Assembly (NCBI RefSeq): GCF_046254905.1
Contig: NZ_CP158016.1
Span: forward strand, 2,108,001-2,172,000
From: Pseudaeromonas aegiceratis
GTDB lineage: Bacteria; Pseudomonadota; Gammaproteobacteria; Enterobacterales; Aeromonadaceae
Direction: 5' to 3'
Length of the DNA stretch: 64,000 nucleotides
Shown: positions 26,693 through 34,656 of the stretch, piece by piece
Position numbering within the stretch: the stretch's first letter is position 1
Layout of the letters: each line of letters begins with the position of its first letter
Made by a program: the position numbers and the translations under genes
Notes under the pieces: generated by a model
Databases searched by the model: none
What the model was told of the DNA's origin: nothing
The model's input: only the letters and a program-made list of their open reading frames with translations

Positions 26693-26884
26693 GTCCTTAC
26701 TCCGAATGAGACGATTCCGTCGTTCGCCGACTGTACAGGTCAGACCTGATCAGGCTTAGGTCAAACGTCTGAATAATTCCCTGCCCGTGGTAAGAATTCA
26801 ACATGGTTCATCGATAAAACCAGCACTGGCACGTTATTTACGAATGAAGGCTGGGGTTTTGCAGAAGATGTGAAACTTGGGTGC

Positions 26885-26931
26885 GCCGGGCACCATTTTG
26901 ATACCACAATGGCACCAAAATGATGCCCGGC
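26885..26931. repeat. Long inverted repeat between ychE and oppA
   Basis: 16-nt arms (starting GCCGGGCA and ending TGCCCGGC) match at 15 of 16 positions around a 15-nt centre. No U-run follows leftward, so a simple terminator is unlikely. It may shape the 3' end of the ychE transcript or act as a regulator site upstream of oppA. Confidence 0.65.
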
Positions 26932-26947
26932 AAGGGGCGTCTGGGGA

Positions 26948-27583
26948 TCAGACCAGGGCGGGAAACATATGCTTGAGGCCGGCGACGATGATCTCTATGC
27001 CCAGGGACATCATGATGAGCCCCATGATCCGGGTCACCACGTTCACCCCGGTCTTGCCCATGATGCGGAACAATAACGAGGCGGAGCGAAATATCCCCCA
27101 GGAACAGAGGGCAAAGATCACCACCACCAAGGCCAGTCCCAACAACTCCGTGGGGGTGCGGTGCTGGCTGGCGTAGACAATGGTGGAGCTGATGGCGCCG
27201 GGACCGGCCATCAGCGGCAACGCCAGGGGCACCACGGCGATGGACTCCTTGGCTTCGAACTCGCCCTTCTCTTCCTTGTTATGGCGCACCTCCCCCAGCT
27301 TGCCCTGCAGCATGGACCAGGCGATCAGGGTGATCAGCGCGCCACCGGCGATGCGAAACGAGGCGATGGAGATGCCGAAAATATCCAGAATCACCTGACC
27401 AAACAGCATGGAGACCCACAGGATCACCATCACCGCCAGATTGGCGGTGGTGTTGGTCTTCATTCGCTCCTGGGGGGTCTGCTGACTGGTCAGGCTGACG
27501 AACACCGGCAGCAGACCCAGGGGGTTGATGATGGCCATCAAACCGATAAAAAATTTCAGATAGACGGGCAATACATCCAACAT
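26948..27583 (-). CDS. ychE: MarC/YchE family inner-membrane protein
   Basis: A 211-aa six-helix membrane protein of the MarC (UPF0056) family, very close to E. coli YchE: PVYLKFFIGLMAIINPLGLL, FRIAGGALITLIAWSMLQGK, ESIAVVPLALPLMAGPGAIS and NVVTRIMGLIMMSLGIEII. In E. coli, ychE sits between adhE and oppA, exactly as here, which supports the name. The function is unknown; the old multidrug-resistance link of MarC was not upheld. The ATG at 27583 gives the E. coli N-terminus; GAGGA lies 10 nt upstream. Confidence 0.93.
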   Translation of the reverse strand: MLDVLPVYLKFFIGLMAIINPLGLLPVFVSLTSQQTPQERMKTNTTANLAVMVILWVSMLFGQVILDIFGISIASFRIAGGALITLIAWSMLQGKLGEVRHNKEEKGEFEAKESIAVVPLALPLMAGPGAISSTIVYASQHRTPTELLGLALVVVIFALCSWGIFRSASLLFRIMGKTGVNVVTRIMGLIMMSLGIEIIVAGLKHMFPALV

Positions 27584-27910
27584 GGAGCCAATGTCCTCAA
27601 ATATGAAGAAAGATGACGACAGAATAGTCAATTAATGACGGCAAAAGATACGCGTTCTGCCACAGGTTGACGAACAAGATTTAGTAATGTCTCGCCCGTT
27701 TTTTATTAGTTATTTTTATCCATCCCAAGGCGACAAAGGCCAGCTGGCCTGCGGTCAACCCGCCCTCGTCGCGGAGGATCCCCCGGTTAATGCTCGCTAA
27801 GCCAGCGCTTTCAACGGTGGCAAAGCCCCCGTTCAAGCAGTGGTTGACGCCCATCTGGCGTCATCTTTCCCACACCTTAATAAAGGGCTTTATGGCATGA
27901 AGCTGGCAAG

Positions 27911-27937
27911 AAAAAAACCACGTAGAAACCGTGGTTT
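27911..27937 (-). terminator. Leftward terminator in the ychE-adhE gap
   Basis: 8-bp stem AAACCACG / CGTGGTTT with a 7-nt loop; on the minus strand it is followed by TTTT. No annotated leftward gene ends here. Confidence 0.6.
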
Positions 27938-27956
27938 ACCACCACTGACCAGCCGG

Positions 27957-27979
27957 AAAAACCCTGCCTTTTTTGCAGG
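27957..27979 (-). terminator. Second leftward terminator-like hairpin
   Basis: Stem CCTGC / GCAGG around an A-rich loop, followed on the minus strand by G and TTTTT. It lies 20 nt upstream of the preceding hairpin in the same direction. Confidence 0.5.
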
Positions 27980-28022
27980 ATTTACGACATGAAAATATTT
28001 TTCTTTTGTCATTTTACAACAA

Positions 28023-28036
28023 TTGATTTAAATCAA
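28023..28036 (+). promoter_or_regulatory. Perfect FNR box of adhE
   Basis: TTGATTTAAATCAA is an exact match to the FNR consensus TTGAT-N4-ATCAA. Its centre is 41.5 bp upstream of the start site predicted from the -10 element, the class II activator position. Anaerobic activation of adhE is therefore predicted. Confidence 0.88.
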
Positions 28037-28058
28037 ATTTCTCCGCTCTGCCAGCTCC

Positions 28059-28064
28059 TATAAT
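28059..28064 (+). promoter_or_regulatory. -10 element of adhE
   Basis: Perfect TATAAT; start site predicted near 28071. No good -35 hexamer is present, as expected for a class II FNR-dependent promoter. The resulting 5' leader is about 140 nt. Confidence 0.75.
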
Positions 28065-28211
28065 CGCCGTGAAAGTTGTTTCCTAAGCCCAAGAGAACAT
28101 AAGGAAAGCGCGAAGAGGCTCATTGGACTATACTGCGCTGACCCAGTTGCTACGCCTTGTTTTCTTGCAACACCTTAGTAAACAGTTTTCAAAACTCAGT
28201 AGGAGAAAGAT

Positions 28212-30869
28212 ATGGCAGTTACAAATCTTGCCGAATTGGATGAACTGGTTGCGCGCGTCAAGGCCGCACAGCGTGTGTTTGCTACTTACTCACAAGAGCA
28301 AGTAGACAAGATCTTCCGCGCTGCTGCCCTGGCCGCCAACAATGCCCGTATTCCCCTGGCCCAGATGGCCGTTGCGGAATCCGGCATGGGTATCATCGAA
28401 GATAAGGTGATCAAGAACCACTTCGCTTCCGAGTACATCTACAACAAGTACAAGGACGAGAAGACCTGCGGCATCCTGAGCGAAGACGACGAGTTCGGTA
28501 CCGTCACCATCGCTGAACCCGTGGGCATCATCTGTGGTATCGTTCCGACCACCAACCCCACCTCCACCGCTATCTTCAAGTCTCTGATTGCCCTGAAGAC
28601 TCGCAACGCGATCATCTTCTCCCCGCACCCCCGTGCAAAGAACTCCACCAACGATGCTGCCAAGCTGGTTCTGGATGCCGCCATTGCTGCCGGCGCCCCG
28701 GCTGACATCATCGGCTGGATCGATCAACCCTCCGTTGAGCTGTCCAACGCCCTGATGAAGCACGCTGACATCAACCTGATCCTGGCCACCGGTGGTCCTG
28801 GCATGGTGAAGGCGGCTTACTCTTCTGGTAAGCCCGCCATCGGTGTTGGCGCCGGTAACGTACCGGTTGTCATCGACGAAACCGCCGATGTGAAGCGTGC
28901 CGTCGCCTCCATCCTGATGTCCAAGACCTTCGACAACGGTGTGGTGTGTGCCTCCGAACAGGCCGTCATCGTGGTTGATGCCATCTATGACCAGGTCAAG
29001 GAACGCTTCGCCAGCCACAAGGGCTATGTCCTGTCCAAGGACGAAGCCGACAAGGTGCGTAAGGTTATCCTGATCAACGGCGCCATGAACGCCGCCATCG
29101 TGGGTCAACCGGCCACCAAGATCGCCGAAATGTCCGGCGTCAAGGTGCCTGCCGACACCAAGATCCTGATCGGTGAAGGCCTGAAGATCTGCGAAGAAGA
29201 AGAGTTCGCTCACGAGAAGCTCTCTCCGACCCTGGGCATGTTCCGCGCCAAGAACTTCGAAGAAGCCGTGGACATGGCCTGCGCCATGGTCAACCTGGGT
29301 GGTATCGGCCACACCTCCGGTCTGTACACCGACCAGGATCTGAACGCCGATCGCGTGAAGTACTTCGGCGACAAGATGAAGACGGCACGTATCCTGATCA
29401 ACACCCCCACCACCCACGGTGGTATCGGTGACCTGTACAACTTCGCCATGGCACCGTCCCTGACGCTGGGCTGTGGTTCCTGGGGTGGTAACTCCATTTC
29501 CGAAAACGTTGGTCCGAAGCACCTGATCAACAAGAAGACTGTCGCTAAACGGGCTGAAAATATGCTGTGGCACAAACTTCCGAAATCTATCTATTTCCGT
29601 CGTGGTTCTCTGCCGATCGCCCTGGGCGACCTGGAAGGCAAGAAGCGCGCTCTGCTGGTCACCGACCGTTTCCTGTTCAACAATGGCTACGCTGACGAAG
29701 TCGTCGCTCTGCTGAAGAAGATGAACATGGAAGTGGAAGTCTTCTACGAAGTTGAAGCCGACCCGACCCTGACCATAGTGCGCAAGGGTGCCGAAGTGGC
29801 CAACTCCTTCAAGCCGGACGTGATCCTGGCCCTGGGTGGTGGTTCACCCATGGACGCCGCCAAGATCATGTGGGTCATGTACGAACATCCGGAAACTTCC
29901 TTCGAAGATCTGGCCATGCGCTTCATGGACATCCGCAAGCGTATCTACAAGTTCCCGAAGATGGGTGTGAAGGCCGAGCTGGTCTGTATCACCACCACTT
30001 CCGGTACCGGCTCCGAAGTTACTCCGTTCGCCGTTGTGACCGACGATGCCACTGGCGTTAAGTACCCGCTGGCTGACTACGAGCTGACCCCGAACATGGC
30101 CATCGTTGACGCCAACCTGGTAGCCAACATGCCTAAGTCCCTGTGTGCCTTCGGTGGTGTTGACGCCGTGACTCACGCCATGGAAGCCTATGTTTCCGTA
30201 CTGGCAAACGAGTACTCCGACGGTCAAGCCCTGCAAGCCCTGAAGCTGCTGAAGGAATACCTGCCGGCCAGCTACCACCAAGGCAAGGCTGACATGGTTG
30301 CCCGCGAGAAGGTACACAACGCCGCCACCATCGCCGGTGTCGCCTTCGCCAACGCCTTCCTGGGTGTATGTCACTCCATGGCCCACAAGCTGGGTGCCGA
30401 GTTCCACATCCCCCACGGTCTGGCCAACGCCCTGCTGATCAGCAACGTGATCCGCTACAACGCCAACGACAACCCGACCAAGCAGACTGCGTTCTCTCAA
30501 TACGACCGTCCGCAAGCCCGTCGTCGTTATGCCGAAGTCGCTGACCACCTGGGTCTGACCGCTGCCGGTGACCGCACCGCTGCCAAGATCGAGAAGCTGC
30601 TGACCTGGCTGGACGGCCTGAAGAAGGAACTGGACATCCCTGCCTCCATCCGTGAAGCCGGTGTGTCCGAAGAGAAGTTCCTGGCTGCCGTTGACCACCT
30701 GGCCGTTGAAGCCTTCGATGACCAGTGCACCGGCGCCAACCCGCGCTACCCGCTGATCACCGAGCTGAAGCAGGTTCTGCTCGATTCCTACTACGGTCGT
30801 CCCTACGTGGAAGGTGCCGCCGTGGTTGCCAAGGAAGAGAAGAAAGAAGAAGGCAAGAAGAAGAAGTAA
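28212..30869 (+). CDS. adhE: Bifunctional aldehyde-alcohol dehydrogenase AdhE
   Basis: An 885-aa cytosolic enzyme that converts acetyl-CoA to acetaldehyde and then to ethanol, recycling two NADH in fermentation; the family forms spirosome filaments. The N-terminal CoA-acylating aldehyde dehydrogenase has the catalytic Cys in NGVVCASEQAVIV. After a linker, the iron-dependent alcohol dehydrogenase has GGGSPMDAAK, VDAVTHAMEAYVS and the metal-ligand segment CHSMAHKLGAEFHIPHG. It ends in a lysine/glutamate-rich tail. RBS AGGAGAAAGAT. Codon use looks biased to highly expressed patterns (many CTG, GAC, ATC). Monocistronic with its own terminator. Confidence 0.97.
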   Translation: MAVTNLAELDELVARVKAAQRVFATYSQEQVDKIFRAAALAANNARIPLAQMAVAESGMGIIEDKVIKNHFASEYIYNKYKDEKTCGILSEDDEFGTVTIAEPVGIICGIVPTTNPTSTAIFKSLIALKTRNAIIFSPHPRAKNSTNDAAKLVLDAAIAAGAPADIIGWIDQPSVELSNALMKHADINLILATGGPGMVKAAYSSGKPAIGVGAGNVPVVIDETADVKRAVASILMSKTFDNGVVCASEQAVIVVDAIYDQVKERFASHKGYVLSKDEADKVRKVILINGAMNAAIVGQPATKIAEMSGVKVPADTKILIGEGLKICEEEEFAHEKLSPTLGMFRAKNFEEAVDMACAMVNLGGIGHTSGLYTDQDLNADRVKYFGDKMKTARILINTPTTHGGIGDLYNFAMAPSLTLGCGSWGGNSISENVGPKHLINKKTVAKRAENMLWHKLPKSIYFRRGSLPIALGDLEGKKRALLVTDRFLFNNGYADEVVALLKKMNMEVEVFYEVEADPTLTIVRKGAEVANSFKPDVILALGGGSPMDAAKIMWVMYEHPETSFEDLAMRFMDIRKRIYKFPKMGVKAELVCITTTSGTGSEVTPFAVVTDDATGVKYPLADYELTPNMAIVDANLVANMPKSLCAFGGVDAVTHAMEAYVSVLANEYSDGQALQALKLLKEYLPASYHQGKADMVAREKVHNAATIAGVAFANAFLGVCHSMAHKLGAEFHIPHGLANALLISNVIRYNANDNPTKQTAFSQYDRPQARRRYAEVADHLGLTAAGDRTAAKIEKLLTWLDGLKKELDIPASIREAGVSEEKFLAAVDHLAVEAFDDQCTGANPRYPLITELKQVLLDSYYGRPYVEGAAVVAKEEKKEEGKKKK

Positions 30870-30890
30870 GCTTCTGTCTTAGCAAATAAG

Positions 30891-30921
30891 AAGGTCCGCA
30901 CAGGTTGCGGACCTTTTTTTT
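30891..30921 (+). terminator. Terminator of adhE
   Basis: Perfect 10-bp stem AAGGTCCGCA / TGCGGACCTT with a 5-nt loop followed by TTTTTT. Confidence 0.95.
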
Positions 30922-30972
30922 GCTGTTCTGCCAAGGGTTTGCTAGCTTTGCATGACGATCAGGAGAGTTTGA

Positions 30973-32214
30973 ATGCCAGATATCAGCATTGCCGTAGCCG
31001 ACCTGCGCATTGGTCATTTCGTCAAATTGCCAGGCAGCTGGAAGGATCACCCTTTTCTATTTAGCTCCTTCCGCATCAAGGACGAAGAACAGCTACAAAT
31101 CATCCGCAACTTGGGGCTGGCCCAGGTTGTCATAGACCCCTACCGCAGCACGGGCACGATTCCCGAGCCCGCGCCTCTGGAGGTGGTCCCACCCACGCCA
31201 ATCGAAGAGGTTGCGCCCGCCCCTGCCGCCCCCGAGGATCCAATCCGTCAGCAGCAGCAGGATCTGCGCCGTTCCATGCGCTTCGCCGACCGGCAGTTCA
31301 GCAATGCCCTGAGCCCGCTGCGGGAATCCTTGGGGCAGCTGAACCTCAAGCCCGATGAAGGGCTGGCCACAGTCGCCCAACTGATCCGCACCGCCGCCGC
31401 CCACCTCACCCAGACCGAAGAGCCCATCGGCCTGCAGCTGGTGCGCTCGGTACAGCAGGGGGATGTCCTGCTGCTGCACAGTCTCAATACCGCCTACATC
31501 GCCATGTTGATGGCCCGCGAGGCGGGTTGGTCACCGCTGGAGATTGAAAATGCCGGGCTGGCGGCCCTGGTGCATGACATAGGCGAGCTGAAGATCCCCC
31601 CCCAGATCAGCCGCAAGCGGGTGGAGTTGACCAAATCCGAGATCAACTTCATGCGCATGCATGTGCAATACGGTTTCGACCAACTGACTCAGCTCAAGGC
31701 CTTCAGCCCCGAGATCCGCCAGGCTGTGCTGCAGCACCAGGAGCGGCTGGATGGTTCCGGCTATCCCAATGGTCTCAAGGGTGAACAGATCGGTCCCCTG
31801 GCCCGCCTGATCTCGGTGGCGGACTACTACGAAGAGCAGTTGCACCCCAGATCCGCCACCCGCCCAGGCCAACCCAATCAGGTGGTGGCCGCCCTGTTCA
31901 AGAAGGCCGACATCTGGTTCGACGGCGGCTTCATCAAGCTGCTCATCAAGGTGCTGGGCATCTATCCCCCCGGCAGCCTGGTGCGCCTGAGCGATGAGAC
32001 CCTGGCTCTGGTCATGGCCAGCGTGCCGGAAACCCCCCTCAAACCCATAGTGCTGCCCTATGAGAAGGGCCGGGTCAGTGAAGGGGTCGCCCTCATTCCG
32101 TTGCAGCAGGACGAACGCCAGATCAGTGGCCTGTGCAAGCAGGAGGAGCTGACCCAGTCCCAGGTGGACTTCTTTAGCCTGGGCAAGCATTTTTGCTACT
32201 ACTTCACCAGTTAG
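30973..32214 (+). CDS. HD-GYP cyclic-di-GMP phosphodiesterase with N-terminal DUF3391
   Basis: A 413-aa cytosolic protein. The N-terminal DUF3391 region (1-60) begins ISIAVADLRIGHFVKLPGSW; a Pro/Ala/Glu-rich linker follows. The HD-GYP domain has the HD pair at His201-Asp202 in VHDIGELKIPP, HQERLDGSGYPNGLKG with GYP at 263-265, and ISVADYYEE. All core metal-binding motifs are present, so hydrolysis of c-di-GMP to pGpG or GMP is predicted. It shares this part of the window with an EAL-GGDEF protein and a chemoreceptor, and likely controls motility-biofilm switching. RBS AGGAG. Confidence 0.92.
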   Translation: MPDISIAVADLRIGHFVKLPGSWKDHPFLFSSFRIKDEEQLQIIRNLGLAQVVIDPYRSTGTIPEPAPLEVVPPTPIEEVAPAPAAPEDPIRQQQQDLRRSMRFADRQFSNALSPLRESLGQLNLKPDEGLATVAQLIRTAAAHLTQTEEPIGLQLVRSVQQGDVLLLHSLNTAYIAMLMAREAGWSPLEIENAGLAALVHDIGELKIPPQISRKRVELTKSEINFMRMHVQYGFDQLTQLKAFSPEIRQAVLQHQERLDGSGYPNGLKGEQIGPLARLISVADYYEEQLHPRSATRPGQPNQVVAALFKKADIWFDGGFIKLLIKVLGIYPPGSLVRLSDETLALVMASVPETPLKPIVLPYEKGRVSEGVALIPLQQDERQISGLCKQEELTQSQVDFFSLGKHFCYYFTS

Positions 32215-32226
32215 GCTGGTCAACGC

Positions 32227-32268
32227 CGCCATTAAAAAAGGGCTCTTTCGAGCCCTTTTTTAATGGCG
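32227..32268. terminator. Bidirectional terminator between HD-GYP and chemoreceptor genes
   Basis: Perfect 19-bp arms (CGCCATTAAAAAAGGGCTC and its complement) around a TTTC loop; the internal A- and T-runs make it a terminator on both strands for the convergent genes. Confidence 0.93.
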
Positions 32269-32270
32269 TG

Positions 32271-33938
32271 TCAGTAATGGAAGCGTCCGATCAGCTCCCG
32301 CAGGCGATGCCCAGAGGCCGCCAGGGACTGGGTGGTCTGCTCGGTAGACTCGGCCGCCGAGGAGAGTTGCTCCACGATCTGACTGATGGCCACCAGGTTG
32401 CGGTTGATCTCCTCAGAGACCGCATTCTGCTCCTCCGCCGCCGAGGCGATCTGCAGGTTCATGTCATTGATGGTCCCCACCGAGGCGCCCATCCCCGCCA
32501 GGGAGTCGCTGATGCGAGCCGCTTCGGTGACCGTCTGTTCGCTGCGCAGCTGACCGGCCTGCATGGCCTCCACCGCGTCCTTCACCCCGGCCTGTAGCCG
32601 CTGCAGCATGTCGTTGATCTCATGGGTGCTCTGCTGGGTCCGCCCCGCCAGGGAGCGCACCTCGTCCGCCACCACGGCAAAACCACGACCCTGCTCACCG
32701 GCTCGGGCAGCCTCGATGGCAGCATTGAGGGCCAGCAGGTTGGTCTGTTCGGCGATGCTGCGGATCACCTCCACCACGGACCCTATGTTGGCGGTCTGCT
32801 GGGAGAGATCGCTGATCACCTCAGAGGCGGCATTCACCTCCGCCACCAAGCCGTGAATGCTGGCGATGGCATCACCCACCACGGCGCTGGCACTGTCCGA
32901 CGCCTGGGCCGCGGCGCTGGTGGCCTCGGCGGCCTGGGCCGCACTGTTGGCCACTTCCTGGGCCGTGCTGCTCATCTCGGTCACCGCCGTGACCACCTGT
33001 TCCGTCTCCCTGCGGTGCGCCTGCATCTGACCGTTATAGCGCTCCGCCAGGCCGCTGAGCTGGTCGGAAGCCTGGGCCAGCTCTTCTCCCGTGCTGCCCA
33101 CCTCCCGCACCAAGGCCTGGATCTGCTCGACAAAGTGGTTGAAGGCCTGGGCGACCTGACCGATTTCGTCCTGGCTGCGCACCGGCAGACGCTGGGTGAG
33201 ATCGCCATCACCGGAGGCGATGGCCCTCAGGGCCGCCGCCACCCCGGCCAAGGGGCGAGAGATGCGATTCGCTACCCACAGGGTCAACAGTACAGTCAGC
33301 AGCAGCAGGGCCAGGGAAACCCACAGACTTCTGAACAGCTGTTGTTGCAGCTCAGCGTCCCGCGCCAGGTGGATATTGGCCAGCTGCTGGTCGATATCAT
33401 CTATGTAGAAACCTGTGCCCAGCACCCAGCCGTAGCGCTCCAGCGGCAGACTGTAACTCAGCTTGGCCACCGTCTGCTTGGTGGAGGGCTTTGGCCAGAG
33501 GTATTGCACGAAGCCATCCCCCTGCCGGGCGGCCGCTATGATGTCGCGGATAAAGTACTTACCGGTCTCATCCTGCAGCCCGGACAGGTCCTTGCCCTCC
33601 AGCTCCGGCTTGGGCCCCAACACCTGGTTGATACCCTGGTAGTCATAGACGAAGAAATAGCCATCTGACTCATAGCGCAGGGCTCGCAGTATGCCCTTGA
33701 CCTTCTCCCGTTGGGCCTGGGTGTCCTCGGCCTCATAGTCGGCGGCGATGGCGGAGCGGGCCAGGGCCAGGTACTTGCTCAGTTGGTCCCGCCGCTCCGC
33801 CAGCAACTTGCCGCGGGTCACCTGCAGCTCTGCTTGCAGCGCCCCTTGGCTGATCCAGTAACTGCTGAGGTTGATGACGCAGACGGCCAGCACCAGCGGC
33901 AAACTGGCCAATAACATGATCTTTTGTTTTATGGTCAT
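32271..33938 (-). CDS. Methyl-accepting chemotaxis protein with single-Cache sensor
   Basis: A 555-aa transmembrane chemoreceptor. Residues 7-28 and about 205-225 are membrane helices. Between them lies an sCache_2 domain with GYFFVYDYQGINQVLGPKPE and GWVLGTGFYIDDID, the usual signature of this sensor class. A HAMP domain follows (RISRPLAGVAAALRAIASGD). The signalling tip is EQTNLLALNAAIEAARAGEQ, nearly identical to that of the dCACHE receptor in this window. No CheR-binding pentapeptide is seen at the C-terminus. The ligand is unknown (small organic acids are common for this class). RBS AAGGAACACGT. Confidence 0.92.
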   Translation of the reverse strand: MTIKQKIMLLASLPLVLAVCVINLSSYWISQGALQAELQVTRGKLLAERRDQLSKYLALARSAIAADYEAEDTQAQREKVKGILRALRYESDGYFFVYDYQGINQVLGPKPELEGKDLSGLQDETGKYFIRDIIAAARQGDGFVQYLWPKPSTKQTVAKLSYSLPLERYGWVLGTGFYIDDIDQQLANIHLARDAELQQQLFRSLWVSLALLLLTVLLTLWVANRISRPLAGVAAALRAIASGDGDLTQRLPVRSQDEIGQVAQAFNHFVEQIQALVREVGSTGEELAQASDQLSGLAERYNGQMQAHRRETEQVVTAVTEMSSTAQEVANSAAQAAEATSAAAQASDSASAVVGDAIASIHGLVAEVNAASEVISDLSQQTANIGSVVEVIRSIAEQTNLLALNAAIEAARAGEQGRGFAVVADEVRSLAGRTQQSTHEINDMLQRLQAGVKDAVEAMQAGQLRSEQTVTEAARISDSLAGMGASVGTINDMNLQIASAAEEQNAVSEEINRNLVAISQIVEQLSSAAESTEQTTQSLAASGHRLRELIGRFHY

Positions 33939-34093
33939 ACGTGTTCCTTGTTAACGACGAAAACGTCTCTCCAGACGCCGTTGGCCGCAGTATGCCCGAT
34001 AGGTCAGGGCGGGGGTGTTACGCGGATCCCTGAATCGACCATTTCCGCCTCAACCGCCCCTCGCCTATAATCACTCTTTTTCGGAGGGCCGAG

Positions 34094-34555
34094 ATGAGCA
34101 CCTGTCCTTGCGGGGATCCCCGCCCCTTTGCTGCCTGCTGCGGCCCCTTTATCCTCGGCCAACAATGGCCAAGCCGGCCGGTGGAGCTGATGCGCTCGCG
34201 CTTTAGCGCCTTCGTGCTGGGCCACTGGGACTATATCCTGGCCACATGGCATCCCGATTACCGACCCGCCATGACGGCCGAGGCCCTGGGGGCCGAGCAG
34301 GATGGCCACTGGGTCCGCCTGCAGGTACTAAGCGACCAAGGCGGGCCAGAAGATGAACAGGGTGTGGTGGAATTTATCGCCTGGTATCGGCAGGAAGGCC
34401 GCCTCTACCCGCATCATGAGCGCTCCCGCTTCGTCCGCTTGGACGGCCACTGGGTCTACACCGACGGGGATCTGCTGCCCCTGGTGAAGGCCAAGCCCAA
34501 TGCCCCCTGCCCCTGTGGCAGCGGCATCAAGTTCAAAAAATGTTGCGGCAGGTAA
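34094..34555 (+). CDS. ychJ: YchJ family protein with SEC-C metal-binding motifs
   Basis: A 153-aa protein of UPF0225. A zinc-binding SEC-C-like motif is at each end: CPCGDPRPFAACCGPFI at the N-terminus and CPCGSGIKFKKCCG at the C-terminus. Between them is an NTF2-like fold (RPVELMRSRFSAFVLGHWDYI, VEFIAWYRQEGRLYPHHERSRF). The biochemical role is not established. RBS CGGAGG. It stands alone between a chemoreceptor gene (divergent) and a c-di-GMP gene. Confidence 0.92.
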   Translation: MSTCPCGDPRPFAACCGPFILGQQWPSRPVELMRSRFSAFVLGHWDYILATWHPDYRPAMTAEALGAEQDGHWVRLQVLSDQGGPEDEQGVVEFIAWYRQEGRLYPHHERSRFVRLDGHWVYTDGDLLPLVKAKPNAPCPCGSGIKFKKCCGR

Positions 34556-34656
34556 AAACCTTGTAAATTCCGATAATTAGCTCACATCTGTCATGCTGCC
34601 GTCATCTGCCACACCTAGAGTGCTGATCCATCTGCATTGCCACCTGGGGACCCCTC

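Larger units (their letters stand above)
27584..28211. other. Divergent control region between ychE and adhE
   Basis: 628 bases without a supported gene. The right part holds the anaerobic adhE promoter (FNR box 28023-28036, -10 at 28059-28064) and a leader of about 140 nt. The centre holds two leftward terminator-like hairpins (27911-27937 and 27957-27979). The left part is A+T-richer and should carry the ychE promoter, but no clear -35/-10 pair was recognised. Confidence 0.65.
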
